From positions 7,162 through 71,161 of the forward strand of contig JAJYRF010000019.1 in NCBI GenBank assembly GCA_021794255.1: a stretch of DNA of 64,000 nt, read 5' to 3'. Source of the DNA: a bacterium. Its GTDB lineage: Bacteria; SZUA-79; Acidulodesulfobacterales; Acidulodesulfobacteraceae. The notes below the pieces were generated by a model. The model had not been told where the DNA came from and ran no database searches. It saw only the letters and a program-made list of their open reading frames with translations. Of this stretch, positions 28,386 to 37,515 are shown piece after piece; position 1 is the first letter of the stretch, and each line of letters starts with the position of its first letter. The position numbers were made by a program, and so were the translations under genes.

Positions 28386-29306
28386 TTATAAAGCAAGCAT
28401 ATTTTCAATTGATTTTCTAGCTTTAAGCCTAATATCTTCAGGAATTTCAATAATATTTTTCATATTAGAAAGAGAGTCTATTATATTATCTAAATGTGTT
28501 TTTTTCATATTCGGGCAAACAAGACCTTTATACGCCGCAATAAAAATTTTATCCGGGTTTTCAATTCTCATTTTATACATAATACCTATTTCTGTTCCTA
28601 TAATAAAATATTTTGCATCTGTTTGTCTGACATATCTGTACATCCCTGAAGTTGAGGAAACATGATCTGCAACATCTATAGTATCATGCGTAGATTCGGG
28701 ATGCGCAACAAATAATGCTCCGGGATACTTTTCTTTTAATTTTTTTATATCAGCAGGAGTCGTTCTGTTATGAGGAGGGCAAAAACCCGGCCAGCTTATT
28801 ATTTCTTTTTGAGTAAATCTCTGAACATAATCTCCGAGATTTTTATCGGGAATCATTATAACTCTTTTATTGGGCAATGAATTAACAACTTTAACGGCAT
28901 TTGCAGAGGTGCAGCAAATATTGCTGACAGCTTTACACTCGGCTGAAGTATTAACATATGCCACGACTGCGGCATCCGGAAACTCCGCTTTCATATTTAA
29001 TATATCTTTAACAGTAATCATATCTACCATAGGACATCCCGCATTTTCTGCGGGAAGTATTACTTTCTTATCGGGGTTCATTATTGCGGCGCTTTCTGCC
29101 ATAAATCTTACGCCGCAAAAAACTATAATATCCGCATTTGTTTGATTGGCTTTAATAGATAATTCAAGTGAATCACCTTGAAAATCAGCAATTTCTTGAA
29201 TTTCATCCCTCTGATAATTATGAGCTAACAATATAGCATTTTTCTTTTTTAGCAATTCTTTCAATAAATTTTGTTTTCTTTTAATTTCGCCGTCTATTGT
29301 TTCCAT
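28386..29306 (-). CDS. nadA: quinolinate synthase
   Basis: 306 residues; the [4Fe-4S] enzyme that condenses iminoaspartate with dihydroxyacetone phosphate to quinolinate in NAD synthesis. Seen: ILLAHNYQRDEIQEIADFQGDSLEL near residue 25; cluster cysteines in FCGVRFMAE, GFCPPHNR/INTSAECKAV context and LVCPNMKKT; and VAHPES...D with ligand-binding residues. It fits the short, three-cysteine class. ATG start. nadB and nadC are not in this window; neighbours are unrelated tRNA synthetase genes. Confidence 0.96.
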   Translation of the reverse strand: METIDGEIKRKQNLLKELLKKKNAILLAHNYQRDEIQEIADFQGDSLELSIKANQTNADIIVFCGVRFMAESAAIMNPDKKVILPAENAGCPMVDMITVKDILNMKAEFPDAAVVAYVNTSAECKAVSNICCTSANAVKVVNSLPNKRVIMIPDKNLGDYVQRFTQKEIISWPGFCPPHNRTTPADIKKLKEKYPGALFVAHPESTHDTIDVADHVSSTSGMYRYVRQTDAKYFIIGTEIGIMYKMRIENPDKIFIAAYKGLVCPNMKKTHLDNIIDSLSNMKNIIEIPEDIRLKARKSIENMLAL

Positions 29307-29737
29307 TTTTTTATTGATTAACCTATTCAGCTCTATTTAACATAGCATAGATAGTATAACATAAATAATATAACATAAATAAATAGATATTTTAAATTTT
29401 AAATTTTTTGATTAGCAATTAGAGTTTCGATTAGAGTTTATTTAATTTTAATATAGTTAAAAACTAATAATATACAATTTTATAAACAGCGTCTGTAAAA
29501 AATTAATATATAAAAAAATATAAATATTGATTATTATTTATTCTGTATAAATATAATAAATATATAAATATAATTACATAATCAAACTTATATTTTATCA
29601 TATTTATTATTATAATAACAATAATATTTTAAAATTTTTATTGTAAAAAATTAACATTTATTTTTCCATTAATAAAATAATAAAACAATTCAAAAAACTT
29701 GATTTTAGATAGTAAAGAATATTATAATATCTAAATA
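29307..29737. other. AT-rich divergent intergenic region (nadA / trpS)
   Basis: 431 bases of nearly pure A/T sequence between divergent nadA and trpS. It must contain both promoters, but no box pair stands out and I see no hairpin or repeat of note. Confidence 0.4.
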
Positions 29738-30796
29738 ATGGATAATAATATACAAAATTCTGCGATAGCAGAATTTGAATTTGAAAGCGATAACGATTCA
29801 GGCAAAACATACAGACGAATATTGACAGGCGATAGACCGACGGGGCCTCTTCATTTGGGACATTATTGCGGCTCTCTAAAAAATAGGGTTGCTCTTCAGG
29901 ACAAATATGATACATTTATATTAATAGCAGACATACAAGCTTTAACGACTAATTTTGATCATCCAGAACTTCTTAAGCAAAATATATTTCAGGTTGCATT
30001 AGATTATCTTGCAGTCGGAATTGCGCCTGGAAAATCAACAATTGCAATTCAATCAATGATTCCTGAGATAGCCGAACTTACAATATTTTTTTCAATGTTT
30101 ATTTCAATAAATGCTTTAAAGCATAATCCTACTATTAAATCTGAGGCAAAAGAAAAAGGATATAAAGAACTTAACTATGGTTTTTTAGGATATCCCGTAA
30201 GCCAGACCGCCGATATAACAATCTTTAAAGCCGACTTAGTTCCTGTTGGAATAGATCAATTGCCTCATATAGAATTATCAAGAAAAATAGTAAGACGGTT
30301 TAATGAACTTTACGGCAGCACTTTAATTGAACCTCAAGCTCTTTTAAGCGAATTTCCAAAACTTATCGGCCTCGACGGAAATTTAAAAATGAGCAAGTCT
30401 TACGGAAATGCAATTTTTCTCTCGGATGATTTTGATACTATAAAATCTAAAATAAGAACTGCTTTAACCGACAAGTCGCGTATTCATCCATCAGATCCGG
30501 GGCATCCCGATATATGCACAATTTTTTCTTATCATAAAACTTTTTCAAATACCGATTTAACGAAAAATACTGAAAACGATTGCACTAATGGTTTAATAGG
30601 GTGCGTACAATGCAAGAATAACCTTTTTGAATCAATTAAACATATTTTAATTCCTATGAATGAAAAACGGCAATATTATAAAAAACATCCTTCCGAAATT
30701 TGGGATATTGTGCTAACCGGTACAAATAAGGCAAAAAAGATTGCAGAAGAAACCTTAGAAGAAGTAAAGAATAATATGAAAATTAATTATTTTTGA
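29738..30796 (+). CDS. trpS: tryptophan-tRNA ligase
   Basis: 352 residues, class I synthetase. The HIGH-like motif is PLHLGHY (about residue 42) in TGDRPTGPLHLGHYCGSL, and KMSKS is LKMSKSYGNAI (about residue 215). GYPVSQTADI, VPVGIDQLPHIELSRKI and the C-terminal CKNNLFE...I segment match the family. About 25 N-terminal residues (acidic, Asp/Glu-rich) precede the conserved core, and ATG at 29738 is the only sensible start, without a clear ribosome-binding site. The second dsrE-like gene follows 200 bases downstream. Confidence 0.96.
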   Translation: MDNNIQNSAIAEFEFESDNDSGKTYRRILTGDRPTGPLHLGHYCGSLKNRVALQDKYDTFILIADIQALTTNFDHPELLKQNIFQVALDYLAVGIAPGKSTIAIQSMIPEIAELTIFFSMFISINALKHNPTIKSEAKEKGYKELNYGFLGYPVSQTADITIFKADLVPVGIDQLPHIELSRKIVRRFNELYGSTLIEPQALLSEFPKLIGLDGNLKMSKSYGNAIFLSDDFDTIKSKIRTALTDKSRIHPSDPGHPDICTIFSYHKTFSNTDLTKNTENDCTNGLIGCVQCKNNLFESIKHILIPMNEKRQYYKKHPSEIWDIVLTGTNKAKKIAEETLEEVKNNMKINYF

Positions 30797-30892
30797 AAAA
30801 CAGCATTTATATTTATTAAAGCTTATAACGTCCGCTATTTACAAAAAAAATTTATATTTTTATTATATTAATAATTTATATATTTATATTTT

Positions 30893-30906
30893 AACCAATC
30901 GGTACA
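30893..30906. promoter_or_regulatory. candidate operator upstream of the second dsrE-like gene
   Basis: AACCAATCGGTACA lies about 90 bases upstream of the ATG. On the opposite strand it reads TGTACCGATTGGTT; 10 of 16 aligned positions match the TetR-type palindrome in front of the first dsrE-like gene. A possible second target of the same regulator; evidence is weak. Confidence 0.3.
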
Positions 30907-30996
30907 TATTTAATATATATTGCAATTTACATATGTATATCAATCAATGTCTTGTATTAATTATTTAAAATTAAATATAAATTTAAGGAGAAAAAC

Positions 30997-31374
30997 ATGG
31001 CAAACAAATTGTTTATTATGCTTCAAAACACGACACCAGATAATCCTCATCAATTAGGGGCTCCCTTTTTCCAGGCTGCCGCTGCTGCGACTATGGATTA
31101 CGAAGTTGAAATGGTACTAACGGCAGATGCGGGACTTCTGATGAAAAAAGGCGTGGCGGAAAATTTAAGAGTAAAAGCGGGAAGCCCTAAATCTGTGTAT
31201 GATTTCATTAAAGACGCCTATGAAGCAGGGGTTGTTTTCAAAATTTGCACACCTGCCTTAGAGCTAAACGATTTTACAAAAGATGACCTTATACCTGAAT
31301 GCAGCGGCGTCGTCGGCGGAGCTTATGTTGTAGAAATGGCGATGGATGATAATGTAAAAGTTCTGGCTTATTGA
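30997..31374 (+). CDS. DsrE-like sulfur carrier protein (second copy)
   Basis: 125 residues, DsrE family. It starts LFIMLQNTTPDNP, has PFFQAAAAATMDYEVEMVLTAD, and carries Cys84 in FKICTPALELNDF at the canonical DsrE cysteine position, with a second cysteine Cys102 in IPECSGVVGGA. The C-terminal strand KVLAY ends the fold. It is a better family match than the 415-765 protein and only distantly similar to it, so they are not a recent duplication. A strong AAGGAG site precedes the ATG by 8 bases. The gene ends 27 bases before a perfect 60-bp palindrome that also covers the stop codon of the convergent gene. Confidence 0.85.
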   Translation: MANKLFIMLQNTTPDNPHQLGAPFFQAAAAATMDYEVEMVLTADAGLLMKKGVAENLRVKAGSPKSVYDFIKDAYEAGVVFKICTPALELNDFTKDDLIPECSGVVGGAYVVEMAMDDNVKVLAY

Positions 31375-31400
31375 TTTAATTTAAATTTATTTGATTTGCC

Positions 31401-31460
31401 TTATTAAATGTAGTTAATAGGGACAGATTTAAATCTGTCCCTATTAACTACATTTAATAA
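31401..31460. repeat. perfect 60-bp palindrome between convergent genes
   Basis: Every base of the 30-base left arm (31401-31430) pairs with the right arm (31431-31460), with no loop; the centre is CAGATTT|AAATCTG within GGGACAG...CTGTCCC. It lies between two convergent genes and includes the stop codon of the minus-strand ATPase gene (31454-31456). It would work as a bidirectional terminator. A GGGACAG-flanked palindrome also recalls REP-like elements moved by Y1/IS200-type (RAYT) transposases; no such transposase is in the window. Confidence 0.9.
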
Positions 31461-32113
31461 TTTATACTCTGCTTGCTTGCGGAATATTCAAGAACTCCCT
31501 CAAGCAGTGTGAATCTGTCTAAACAAATTGTCTCACGCGGCATAGATTTTACAAAAAGTTCATTGTTTACCAATCCTCCCGTCAAATAAATTTTAGCAGG
31601 TTTTCTCGCAAACCTATACATTGACATACATATGCCTTTTATTAATCTTGCGGCGGCAATGTCAGGTTCAATGCTGGAAGCAACCATATCAAAAACATGA
31701 CCCATTCCTAAAAGCCCACAAGTAGCAGTGATAAATTCTTTTTGAGGTTCTATTTTATTATAATCTAAATTTAAATAATTTCCCAAAATTTCTATAGCCT
31801 GCCCTGTAAATGCCCCGCATTCCGTATTCCAATCGCTATGAATAAAATTGCCATTATCAAAAACAACGTACTTAGCATCTCTTGAGCCTACGTCTAATAA
31901 AGTGAAAGATTTTTCTTTTATTAATCTCTTTCCTGCATAAGAAAGAGCTATAATTTCGTTTACAGATTGTTTTGCAAATCTATTTATATTATGACCTGTT
32001 CCTATATCTGCCCTAAATGTTTTTTCAATATCGGCAATCTTTTTTACATTCTTTTCATTAGTTTCGGTATTTAAAATTTTAGCATATGTAGTTCCTGCAT
32101 CTAAAAGTATCAT
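31454..32113 (-). CDS. BadF/BadG/BcrA/HgdC-type ATPase (CoA-dehydratase activator-like)
   Basis: 219 residues, an ASKHA-fold ATPase of the HgdC/BcrA type. Seen: phosphate-1 loop LLDAGTTYAKI at residue 3, phosphate-2 LLDVGSRDAKYVVF (about 72), and adenosine motif YLTGGLVNNE near the C-terminus. Two cysteines in family positions, Cys99 (ECGAFTG, replacing CAAGTG) and Cys132 (TCGLLG), could hold the [4Fe-4S] cluster bridging the dimer. Such proteins use ATP to drive an electron into a partner enzyme. It is shorter than typical activators (about 260). Its likely partner is the gene just upstream (32218-33120). Weak Shine-Dalgarno. The stop codon lies inside the 60-bp palindrome. Confidence 0.7.
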   Translation of the reverse strand: MILLDAGTTYAKILNTETNEKNVKKIADIEKTFRADIGTGHNINRFAKQSVNEIIALSYAGKRLIKEKSFTLLDVGSRDAKYVVFDNGNFIHSDWNTECGAFTGQAIEILGNYLNLDYNKIEPQKEFITATCGLLGMGHVFDMVASSIEPDIAAARLIKGICMSMYRFARKPAKIYLTGGLVNNELFVKSMPRETICLDRFTLLEGVLEYSASKQSINY

Positions 32114-32217
32114 TATAATATTTCCGCATATAATGCATATAATATAGATAGAATATACATTTTGATAGGCAATTTTGAGAATTATAATAAAATAATAAGC
32201 AATATTGTATTAAATAA

Positions 32218-33120
32218 TCAAACCACTCCGTTAAGCTGCAAAAATGCAGTCAGCTTTGCCACAGTGCTTCTGGTAAGCCCTAAATCCATATCAATAAAAA
32301 TACCTCTTGGATGTTTGCTTGCAAGATAAGATGCAAGCCCTGCTTTTGGACAAAAACTTTGTGCAAAAAAAACCGTAGGCACATCAGGGTCAAATTCTAA
32401 CTCAAGTTTTAAATCGCGCGGCGTCAGGTTTTCAACACATCTTGTCCAGCCGTAAATATGAGTTTCATCAGGAAAATAACTTGCTAAGGAAAAATCTCCC
32501 CATGGAGGCGTTCCCCAGAATGCGCATTTAGGCTTAACATATTCAGGCTTGAACGGTTTTTTCTTTTCAATATCTCTATAGAAATAGCCTGCGATTTGAC
32601 CAAATTTGTCATCTAAGGGGATACCGCTTTTGCAAATAAAATCTCCTTTCCTTTCAATATCATTATTTTTAACGCGGGTTAATTTTATTTTTAATTCATT
32701 TACAATAAAATCTGCAACAAATCCCATTTCATTACATCTTGCTATTTCTGAATCTTCAATTATTATCTCCGATATAGGATTTCTTCCCACAAGAACGGAA
32801 TCAACAACATCCTCAGTCCAATAATCAGTTGCGGCTAAAATATTGGCTATAATCCGTTTAATTTGGGCGCAATATGCTTTGGGAAGAATATTTTCCGTAG
32901 GTTCGGTAATTAATTGATCTACCTTGTACATATCTAAAGATAAGATAATAGCATTTTTTTTAATGAGGTCTTCCATAATTTCTTTTGGAGGAATACCGAT
33001 AATTCCAACAAACGGCTTGTCTTTAGGGTTTTGAAGAAACGATTTTTCTTTGCCCTTAACAAATCCGTGCTTTGTTAAAACCATATCTTGCATAGGGCTG
33101 TAACCGGTATTATCTTCCAC
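32218..33120 (-). CDS. unknown protein, possible iron-sulfur partner of the adjacent BadF-type ATPase
   Basis: About 300 residues, soluble. I do not recognise the family with confidence. It has six cysteines spread in AYCAQIK, ARCNEMG, FICKSG, PKCAFWG, TRCVEN and SFCPKAG contexts. It also has a VGIIGIPP strand-turn near the start and a C-terminal VFFAQSFCPKAG...GIFIDMD segment like a Rossmann-type domain. By position it may be the reductase or dehydratase component activated by the HgdC-like ATPase downstream (104-base gap), by analogy with 2-hydroxyacyl-CoA dehydratase and double-cubane proteins; this is inference. I chose the GTG at 33120 because GAGG sits 9 bases upstream; a TTG at 33150 is also open. 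Confidence 0.5.
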   Translation of the reverse strand: MEDNTGYSPMQDMVLTKHGFVKGKEKSFLQNPKDKPFVGIIGIPPKEIMEDLIKKNAIILSLDMYKVDQLITEPTENILPKAYCAQIKRIIANILAATDYWTEDVVDSVLVGRNPISEIIIEDSEIARCNEMGFVADFIVNELKIKLTRVKNNDIERKGDFICKSGIPLDDKFGQIAGYFYRDIEKKKPFKPEYVKPKCAFWGTPPWGDFSLASYFPDETHIYGWTRCVENLTPRDLKLELEFDPDVPTVFFAQSFCPKAGLASYLASKHPRGIFIDMDLGLTRSTVAKLTAFLQLNGVV

Positions 33121-33371
33121 TTTTGTAATCCTCAAATTTAATATAAACAATATCTTAAGATATACTAAAGATATATTATTAGATATATAATTAGATATAT
33201 AATTTTATTTTTATTTGCTTAAGTTTTAATATAAGATATATTTTAATATAAAATTTTAACTTTAAATATGACTTTTATCACGCAAGATATGAATATATAC
33301 AACAAACATTTAAATAATAGTTCATTTATTAATTATGTCAAAAAATGCTAAAATAATTTTAAAATATTAAA

Positions 33372-34295
33372 TCAGCAAATATCGCATATATATTCTTCCG
33401 CCGCAGTTGCAGCCAATGCTCCATCACCAACAGCCGTGGCAACTTGAAGCAGTTTTTTTGCACGAACGTCCCCAGCGCAAAAAACTCCCGGCATAGATGT
33501 CATAAGAGTATATGGATCTGTTTTAATGAAACCATATTCATCTTTTTCAATATTGTTTACAAAAGATGTTTGCGGTTTTATACCGACGAATATAAAAACT
33601 CCCTTAACAGAAATTATAGTCCTTTCTTTAGTTTTTACGTTTTCTATCGTTAATGATTCAACTGTCTTAGAGCCATTTATTAAAATCGGTATATGTTCTA
33701 AATTAAGTATAACATTTTTGGCATTATGAAGTCTTTCCTGAATAATCTTTTCTGCCCTTAGCTCTTTCCTTCTGTGTATCAAAACAATAGAATTTACAAT
33801 TCTGGCAAGATAATTAGCTTCTTTAACGGCGGTATCGCCTCCGCCTATAACTGCAATATCCTGATCTCTAAAAAATGGACCATCGCAGGTTGCGCAATAT
33901 GAAACTCCTCTGCCTGTAAGTTCTTTTTCTCCAGGTATTCCGAGCTTTTTAGGGGATGCTCCGACGGCAATAATAACAGTCTTCGTATCGTAATCAGCTT
34001 CCACGCCTTTTAATGTCTTGGTCTCGCCATTATCTTTATTATCTTTAATTTCTTTTATCTCGTCGTAAACTATTTTTAATCCTAAACTTTTAGCATGTTC
34101 TTCAAATTTATCCATAAGTTCTGCCCCTGAAATAGACGGAAAACCGGGGTAATTTTCAATAACATCGGAGACGGCAACCTGCCCCCCTGTGGCCATTTTT
34201 TCTATCAATATAATGTTAAGCCTTGCTCTTAAAGCATATATCGCGGCAGACAAACCTGCAGGACCACCCCCTATAATTACCATATCATAAACCAT
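33372..34295 (-). CDS. trxB: thioredoxin-disulfide reductase
   Basis: 307 residues, the low-molecular-weight flavoprotein that reduces thioredoxin with NADPH. FAD motif IIGGGPAGLSAAIYA at residue 7; redox pair CATC at 134-137; NAD(P)H motif AVIGGGDTAVKEA near 155, followed by HRRKELRA; and C-terminal GVFCAGDVR...QVATAVGDGALAA for FAD. HRRKELRA contains the arginines usually reading NADPH. ATG start with a GGGAGG-like site (revcomp of CCTCCC at 34301). It stands alone; thioredoxin itself is not in this window. Confidence 0.96.
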   Translation of the reverse strand: MVYDMVIIGGGPAGLSAAIYALRARLNIILIEKMATGGQVAVSDVIENYPGFPSISGAELMDKFEEHAKSLGLKIVYDEIKEIKDNKDNGETKTLKGVEADYDTKTVIIAVGASPKKLGIPGEKELTGRGVSYCATCDGPFFRDQDIAVIGGGDTAVKEANYLARIVNSIVLIHRRKELRAEKIIQERLHNAKNVILNLEHIPILINGSKTVESLTIENVKTKERTIISVKGVFIFVGIKPQTSFVNNIEKDEYGFIKTDPYTLMTSMPGVFCAGDVRAKKLLQVATAVGDGALAATAAEEYICDIC

Positions 34296-34735
34296 TTTAC
34301 CTCCCTTAAAATTTATTTAAAAAATATTTAACTTAATTAAATATTAATTATAGTTTATTTGTATTTTAATTATATTATATATTTATACATTATAATATTG
34401 CGGGTAAATTATAATGTATAAATATATAAAGATGCGAAGATTAATTTTAATATTTTTTGAAAATCATCATAAATACAATTAAGTAAAATTCATATAGTAT
34501 ATAGTAATTCCCGCGAATGCTGAAATTGCCTATATAAATTTCTATAGGCAATTATATAAACAATTATATAAACAATTATATTGTTGAATTTTTTGCATTT
34601 ATATTATAATTTAAAAAATATTTGTGTAGTATTTTATTTTATTATTAAATTTAAATATTAAATATTAATAAAAATATATTTTTATATTTTATAATAATAT
34701 TGAATCATATTAATTAAATATTATAAATCAAACTA
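34296..34735. other. divergent intergenic region (trxB / permease) with hairpin and short repeat
   Basis: 440 bases. It contains a perfect 11-bp hairpin AATTGCCTATA/TATAGGCAATT (34524-34553, 8-base loop), immediately followed by 2.8 copies of the 12-mer CAATTATATAAA (34549-34582). The 11-mer AATTGCCTATA recurs exactly at 16489-16499 and with one change at 32164-32174, so it may be a dispersed element. The rest is AT-rich sequence without clear promoter boxes. Confidence 0.5.
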
Positions 34736-36310
34736 TTGAAAAAATCATTAAAAAAATCATTAAATCTTTTGCAGCTTACCTTTGCTTCTACCGGTGCCAT
34801 AATCGGCTCAGGCTGGCTGCTCGGAATATATTTTAGCGCAAAATATGCGGGTCCTTCATCTATTATCTCCTGGATAGCGGGCGGTTTTGCTATAATACTT
34901 ATAGCGCTTGTTTACAGCGAATTAGGAAGTATGCTGCCGTTAGTAGGCGGTATTGCAAGATATCCTAAGTATACGCACGGCGCTCTTTTAGGTTTTATTT
35001 CAAGCTGGATATTGGTAATATCGGGGGCAGCCGTTAGTTCAATAGAAGCGGAGGCTTCAGTCCAATATCTAAACTATTATATTCCCGGGCTTTATATAAA
35101 TTCTTCGCTTACGCCTTCAGGTTTATTGATAACATTTTTTATACTTATGTTATTTTTTATTATTAATATATTCGGAGTAAAAATTTTTGCGAAAACTAAT
35201 ACGTTTTTAACATGGTTTAAATTAGCCATACCTGTAATTGTTGCATCAGGTTTAATGTATGCCGCTTTTAAAAATAATAATATTTCATCTCTGAATCATT
35301 ACAGTTTTATGCCTTACGGATTTGGCGGAATGATGAAAAGCATATCTTTAGGCGGCATTATGTTCTCTTTTTTAGGATTTAGGCAATCAGTAGAACTTGC
35401 CGGCGAATCTAAAAATCCGGGCAGAGATGTTCCGTTGGCTACCATAATATCGGTGATTATCGGAATAATTATTTATGGAGCACTGTCTGTAAGTTTTATT
35501 TTAGCGGTTCCCTTCGTAAAATCAAATAATTGGCATGCCTTAAATTATTCTTCTCCTTTTATAAGCTTATCTCAAAACTATAACCTGATTTTTTTGACGG
35601 TGCTTATAATTATCGGCGCTATTATTTCTCCGTTTGGAACAGGATTGACATATATGGGTACTACTTCAAGAGTCGGCTACGCTATGTCAAAAATTAATTT
35701 TTTGCCGCGTAAACTTTCGCAGCTCAACAAATACGGCATTGCATATATTTCGCTTGTTTTTATATTTTGTCTTTCCGCCATATATCTAATGCCTTTTCCA
35801 AGCTGGCAATCTTTAGTAGGAATAATAACGTCAAGTATTGTATTTACTTATATACTCGGTCCGGTAAGCCTGATGTCTTTCAGAAAGCTGGCGCCAAACC
35901 TTAAAAGACCATTTTATCTTCCTTTTGCTACCATAATATCTCCAATCGCTTTTATTATCGGCTCGTTAATAATTTACTGGTCCGGCTTCGGAGTTTTATG
36001 GAAACTTTTTATCGGTATAACGGCAGGATGTATTATATTTATAATAAAAGATTATAAGAAGAAAAATTTTAAAAGAAATTTTCTGCCTGGACTCTGGTTT
36101 TTATTTTATATAATTACGATAATAATTTTATCATATTTAGGAAGCAAAAATTTTGGCGGGATAAATTTGCTCATATTTCCGTATGACATAATAGCGGTTA
36201 TCATAGCTTCTTTAATCTACTATGCTATATCTATACAAACATTTATTAAAACAGACGAAATTAAAATGATTTTGGAAGAACAGTTTATAAGTGAAGAATT
36301 TGACGAATAA
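34736..36310 (+). CDS. APC-family amino acid permease
   Basis: 524 residues with about 12-14 membrane helices, cytoplasmic membrane. The N-terminal helix contains FASTGAIIGSGWLLG, the unwound substrate-binding segment of the APC superfamily. It is followed by LVYSELGSMLPLVGGIARYPKY (helix 2) and ISLGGIMFSFLGFRQSVELAGESKNPGRDVPLA (helix 6 and loop), which are characteristic. Probably a proton-coupled amino-acid importer; substrate unknown. The start is TTG with no Shine-Dalgarno, but the N-terminus aligns well and no other start is available. Convergent with the MFS gene, 26 bases away. Confidence 0.88.
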   Translation: MKKSLKKSLNLLQLTFASTGAIIGSGWLLGIYFSAKYAGPSSIISWIAGGFAIILIALVYSELGSMLPLVGGIARYPKYTHGALLGFISSWILVISGAAVSSIEAEASVQYLNYYIPGLYINSSLTPSGLLITFFILMLFFIINIFGVKIFAKTNTFLTWFKLAIPVIVASGLMYAAFKNNNISSLNHYSFMPYGFGGMMKSISLGGIMFSFLGFRQSVELAGESKNPGRDVPLATIISVIIGIIIYGALSVSFILAVPFVKSNNWHALNYSSPFISLSQNYNLIFLTVLIIIGAIISPFGTGLTYMGTTSRVGYAMSKINFLPRKLSQLNKYGIAYISLVFIFCLSAIYLMPFPSWQSLVGIITSSIVFTYILGPVSLMSFRKLAPNLKRPFYLPFATIISPIAFIIGSLIIYWSGFGVLWKLFIGITAGCIIFIIKDYKKKNFKRNFLPGLWFLFYIITIIILSYLGSKNFGGINLLIFPYDIIAVIIASLIYYAISIQTFIKTDEIKMILEEQFISEEFDE

Positions 36311-36319
36311 TATTGCATC

Positions 36320-36360
36320 GGTAAACTAAAATTGTTTTACCTATTATTTTTTAATTTTTT
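36320..36360 (+). terminator. terminator after the APC permease
   Basis: GGTAAAC (36320-36326) pairs with GTTTTACC (36334-36341) with one bulge, followed by TATTATTTTTTAATTTTTT. The T-rich tail overlaps the 3' end of the convergent MFS gene. Confidence 0.5.
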
Positions 36361-37515
36361 AGGAGATAACCTGTTTATCATAATATATAGGGCGGCGGAA
36401 CATACGACTAAAATAACAGGAATAATTCCAAAATAATTTTTAAATAAAAATCCTGCAAGAACCCCTCCCGCAAAACTTCCGGAAAATTGAAAAGTATTAT
36501 ATATGCCCATTGATGTTCCAACAAAAGAAGGATCTGAAACCGAAGAAACTAAAGACGGCATTATAGGTTCGGTAATTGAAAATCCAATGAAAAATAAAAT
36601 GCCTCCTATTATTATAACAGGCAGCGCATACATTTCACTATTCGAAAATACAAACAATGCTGAAATTCCCATCAGCAGATAACTTAATTTAAGTAAATGA
36701 GTTTCATATCCCATATCAGCTTTTTTTGATGCCTTCATCATTGCAAATAAAGAAAATATAACCATAGGGATTAGCACTTTATAATAATCCGCCATTCCCA
36801 ACCGCAATTTGACTATCATCGGAAGCGCAAAAAAGAAAACCATCATAAAAAACGATAATATAAAGCCCTGAATAGAAAGATTGGCAACTATTTTATTTTT
36901 AAATATAGTTATAAATCTACCAAAAGACATTTCTACTTTTTTAAGAATTTTTTTATTTTTAGGTTCTTCTATAAATAAATAAATAAAAATTGCAGACAAT
37001 ATTCCAAGCGCACCTGAAAAATAAAATAAAAACGGATATCCAAAATATAACGAAAGAATCGGTCCAAGAACTATGCCTACTACAAAACTCAAACCGACAG
37101 GAATTCCAAGATACGCAAGAGCTGTAGCCCTCTGGTTTTCCGAAACCGTATCGGCAACAAGGGCAAAGGCAACGGAGCTTTCAGCGGCAACCCCCTGTAA
37201 AAATCTTAATAAAATCAATTCCAAAATATTGGAAGAAAAACCTATTAAAATAGTAAAAATGCCAAAAAGCAGCATTCCTGCGAAAAGTATGTTCTTTCTG
37301 CCGTATTTATCCGATAAATATCCGAAAGGTATCTGAAATATTGCCCTTGATAGACCGTATATTCCAAATGCAAGACCTATAAGCAGATAACTGTTTGTAA
37401 ATTGGCGGGCATACAATGTAAAGACTGGTAATATCAAAAAAACGGCCAGCATTCTTAATCCTACAACGGAACTCATTGCGCTGATAGTTTTTTTTTGGGC
37501 AGATGTAAACGGCAT
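36337..37515 (-). CDS. MFS transporter, YajR-like
   Basis: 392 residues, 12 membrane helices, major facilitator superfamily. The N-terminal LRMLAVFLILPVFTLYA and GLSRAIFQIPFGYLSDKYGRKN (loop 2-3, the MFS A motif) closely resemble the YajR drug/proton antiporter group. The C-terminal YAM domain of E. coli YajR is missing; the protein ends shortly after helix 12. Substrate unknown. ATG start; no Shine-Dalgarno of note. It stands alone, convergent with the permease gene. Confidence 0.85.
   Translation of the reverse strand: MPFTSAQKKTISAMSSVVGLRMLAVFLILPVFTLYARQFTNSYLLIGLAFGIYGLSRAIFQIPFGYLSDKYGRKNILFAGMLLFGIFTILIGFSSNILELILLRFLQGVAAESSVAFALVADTVSENQRATALAYLGIPVGLSFVVGIVLGPILSLYFGYPFLFYFSGALGILSAIFIYLFIEEPKNKKILKKVEMSFGRFITIFKNKIVANLSIQGFILSFFMMVFFFALPMIVKLRLGMADYYKVLIPMVIFSLFAMMKASKKADMGYETHLLKLSYLLMGISALFVFSNSEMYALPVIIIGGILFFIGFSITEPIMPSLVSSVSDPSFVGTSMGIYNTFQFSGSFAGGVLAGFLFKNYFGIIPVILVVCSAALYIMINRLSPKKLKNNR

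Noticed and set aside
29658..29915. 85-codon minus-strand frame over the start of trpS
   Set aside because: Overlaps the conserved trpS N-terminus in antisense and has no features of its own.
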